Assembly: GCA_028712885.1 (NCBI GenBank)
Contig: JAQTPK010000009.1
Coordinates: 1 to 64,000, forward strand
Reading direction: 5' to 3'
Source: Syntrophales bacterium
GTDB lineage: Bacteria; Desulfobacterota; Syntrophia; Syntrophales; UBA4778
Length of the DNA: 64,000 nt
Numbering within the stretch: the first letter of the stretch is position 1; each line of letters begins with the position of its first letter. Both the position numbers and the translations under genes were made by a program. The notes below the pieces were generated by a model, which saw nothing but the letters and a program-made list of their open reading frames with translations, was not told the origin of the DNA and searched no databases. Below, in pieces: positions 63,253 through 64,000 of this stretch.

Positions 63253-63819
63253 ATGAAGAAAGGTATGTTGATCGCCCTGGCTGTTGCGGCGATAGTCGTT
63301 TTGTCCGGGTACTTCTTTTTCCAGGGCACATACAACAGTCTCGTTTCCCTGGATGAGCAGGTCAAGACTTCATGGGCCCAGGTTCAGAACCAGCTTCAGC
63401 GCCGCTATGACCTCATCCCCAACCTTGTGGAGACGGTGAAAGGGTATGCGCGGTACGAAAAGGAAGTCCTGACCGAAGTAACGAACGCGCGGGCCAGGGT
63501 GGGGGGCGCCAGGACGGTTTCCAGCCAGATCGAGGCCAATAACGAACTGAGCAGCGCCCTCAGCAGGCTGCTGGTGGTAGTGGAGAGATATCCGGATCTC
63601 AAGGCCAATCAGAATTTCATCCGGCTCCAGGACGAGCTTGCCGGCACCGAGAACAGGATCGCGGTCGAGCGGAAGCGCTATAATGAATCCGTGCGGCAGT
63701 ATAATGTTAAAATCCGGAGCTTCCCGGAAAACATCGTGGCGGGAATGTTCGGATTCGAGCGGGCGGCCTTTTTCGAAGTGCCGGAGGCCGCGAAAGCCGC
63801 GCCGCAGGTAAAATTCTGA
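63253..63819 (+). CDS. lemA: LemA family membrane protein
   Basis: 188 residues from ATG 63253 (CAGGAGGTTAAT upstream; the track start is earlier). One N-terminal membrane helix (MLIALAVAAIVVLSGYFFFQG) then a helical bundle: YNSLVSLDEQVKTSWAQVQNQLQRRYDLIPNLVETVKGYA, LVVVERYPDLKANQNFIRLQDELAGTENRIAVERKRYNESV and FPENIVAGMFGF are LemA hallmarks. Role poorly known; usually next to TPM proteins as here. Confidence 0.96.
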   Translation: MKKGMLIALAVAAIVVLSGYFFFQGTYNSLVSLDEQVKTSWAQVQNQLQRRYDLIPNLVETVKGYARYEKEVLTEVTNARARVGGARTVSSQIEANNELSSALSRLLVVVERYPDLKANQNFIRLQDELAGTENRIAVERKRYNESVRQYNVKIRSFPENIVAGMFGFERAAFFEVPEAAKAAPQVKF

Positions 63820-63821
63820 GG

Positions 63822-63856
63822 GGCGTTGGGCATTAGGCTTCAGGCGTTGGGTAGAT
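63822..63856. repeat. Word repeat after lemA
   Basis: GGGGCGTTGGGCATTAGGCTTCAGGCGTTGGG contains GGCGTTGGG twice. Part of the same intergenic pattern; no inverted arm is seen before the window end. Confidence 0.5.
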
Positions 63857-63911
63857 TACACAGGAAACTGCTCTCCGTTTGGAAGGACCCGAGAAATAAA
63901 CTGCTTTATAG

Positions 63912-63956
63912 AAAAGCGCTGCATGGCGAGCTTGTCGCACCATGCAGCGCTTTTTT
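63912..63956 (+). terminator. Strong rho-independent terminator after lemA
   Basis: AAAAGCGCTGCATGG-CGAGCTTGTCGCA-CCATGCAGCGCTTTTTT: a stem of about 15 pairs including the A/T ends, working in both directions. About 95 bases after lemA. Confidence 0.9.
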
Positions 63957-64000
63957 CACTTGAACCCTCGAAACCCCTTGCCCCCTGCCTTACCTTGCCA

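Overview
The window reads as a stretch of chromosome from an anaerobic, Gram-negative bacterium of deltaproteobacterial (Desulfobacterota, perhaps Syntrophales-like) type. This is inferred from gene content: a four-protein glycine cleavage system with split P protein, an oxygen-independent ribonucleotide reductase (NrdD), a selenocysteine peroxiredoxin, rubrerythrin-like and superoxide dismutase defences, GatCAB amidotransferase, TatB/TatC, paired Slp lipoproteins, a DUF3187 outer-membrane protein and GmhA for heptose LPS. Base composition is GC-rich and even, with no prophage, insertion sequence, CRISPR array, rRNA or tRNA seen. Almost all of it is dense core metabolism on both strands.

Layout. 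1-5 kb (minus): ilvB-ilvN-ilvC-ilvD for branched-chain amino acids, preceded by a leader peptide rich in Val/Leu/Ile codons and an attenuator. 5-10.3 kb: an orphan B12-binding radical SAM enzyme, then tatB-tatC-penicillin-binding protein 1A (minus). 10.4-18 kb (plus): a class II histone deacetylase-like deacetylase, gatC-gatA-gatB-mtnA-HAD phosphatase, and a PAS-PAS-LuxR regulator. 18-21 kb (minus): a tandem ThyX-like protein, a broken Ste24-type protease and an FmdB zinc ribbon. 21.5-25.7 kb: recD2, corA, a cytidylate-kinase-like protein. 27-33.4 kb (plus): gcvT-gcvH-gcvPA-gcvPB, an exported acetolactate decarboxylase and lipA, so the lipoate synthase needed by GcvH sits in the same run. 33.5-39 kb: BASS transporter, HtrA protease, phosphohexomutase, pyruvate kinase. 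39-51 kb: small lipoproteins, a NarL-type regulator, and a stress and redox set (Tat-exported SOD, dienelactone hydrolase, selenoperoxiredoxin, ferritin-like protein, Clp-fold membrane protease, two universal stress proteins). 51-61 kb (minus): surE, grpE-dnaK, gmhA, alaC-nrdD, an HD phosphohydrolase and a coiled-coil lipoprotein. 61.5-64 kb (plus): TPM protein, nucleotidyltransferase-like protein, LemA.

The most interesting regulatory signals are two complete ribosome-mediated attenuators. One controls ilvBNCD. The other, with a five-alanine run in its leader peptide, precedes alaC (glutamate-pyruvate aminotransferase) and probably also nrdD, whose start overlaps the alaC stop. In both I can pair all four classic RNA segments by eye. 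Other highlights are an in-frame TGA at the peroxidatic position of a peroxiredoxin, two genes with large internal deletions (a PfkB kinase and a Ste24 protease), and a recurring class of intergenic sequence made of short repeated words whose reverse complement returns on the other side, giving long imperfect hairpins.

Many ORF-track starts are too early; I moved starts where a ribosome binding site or family length supported it. Functions rest on recognised motifs, not on searches.
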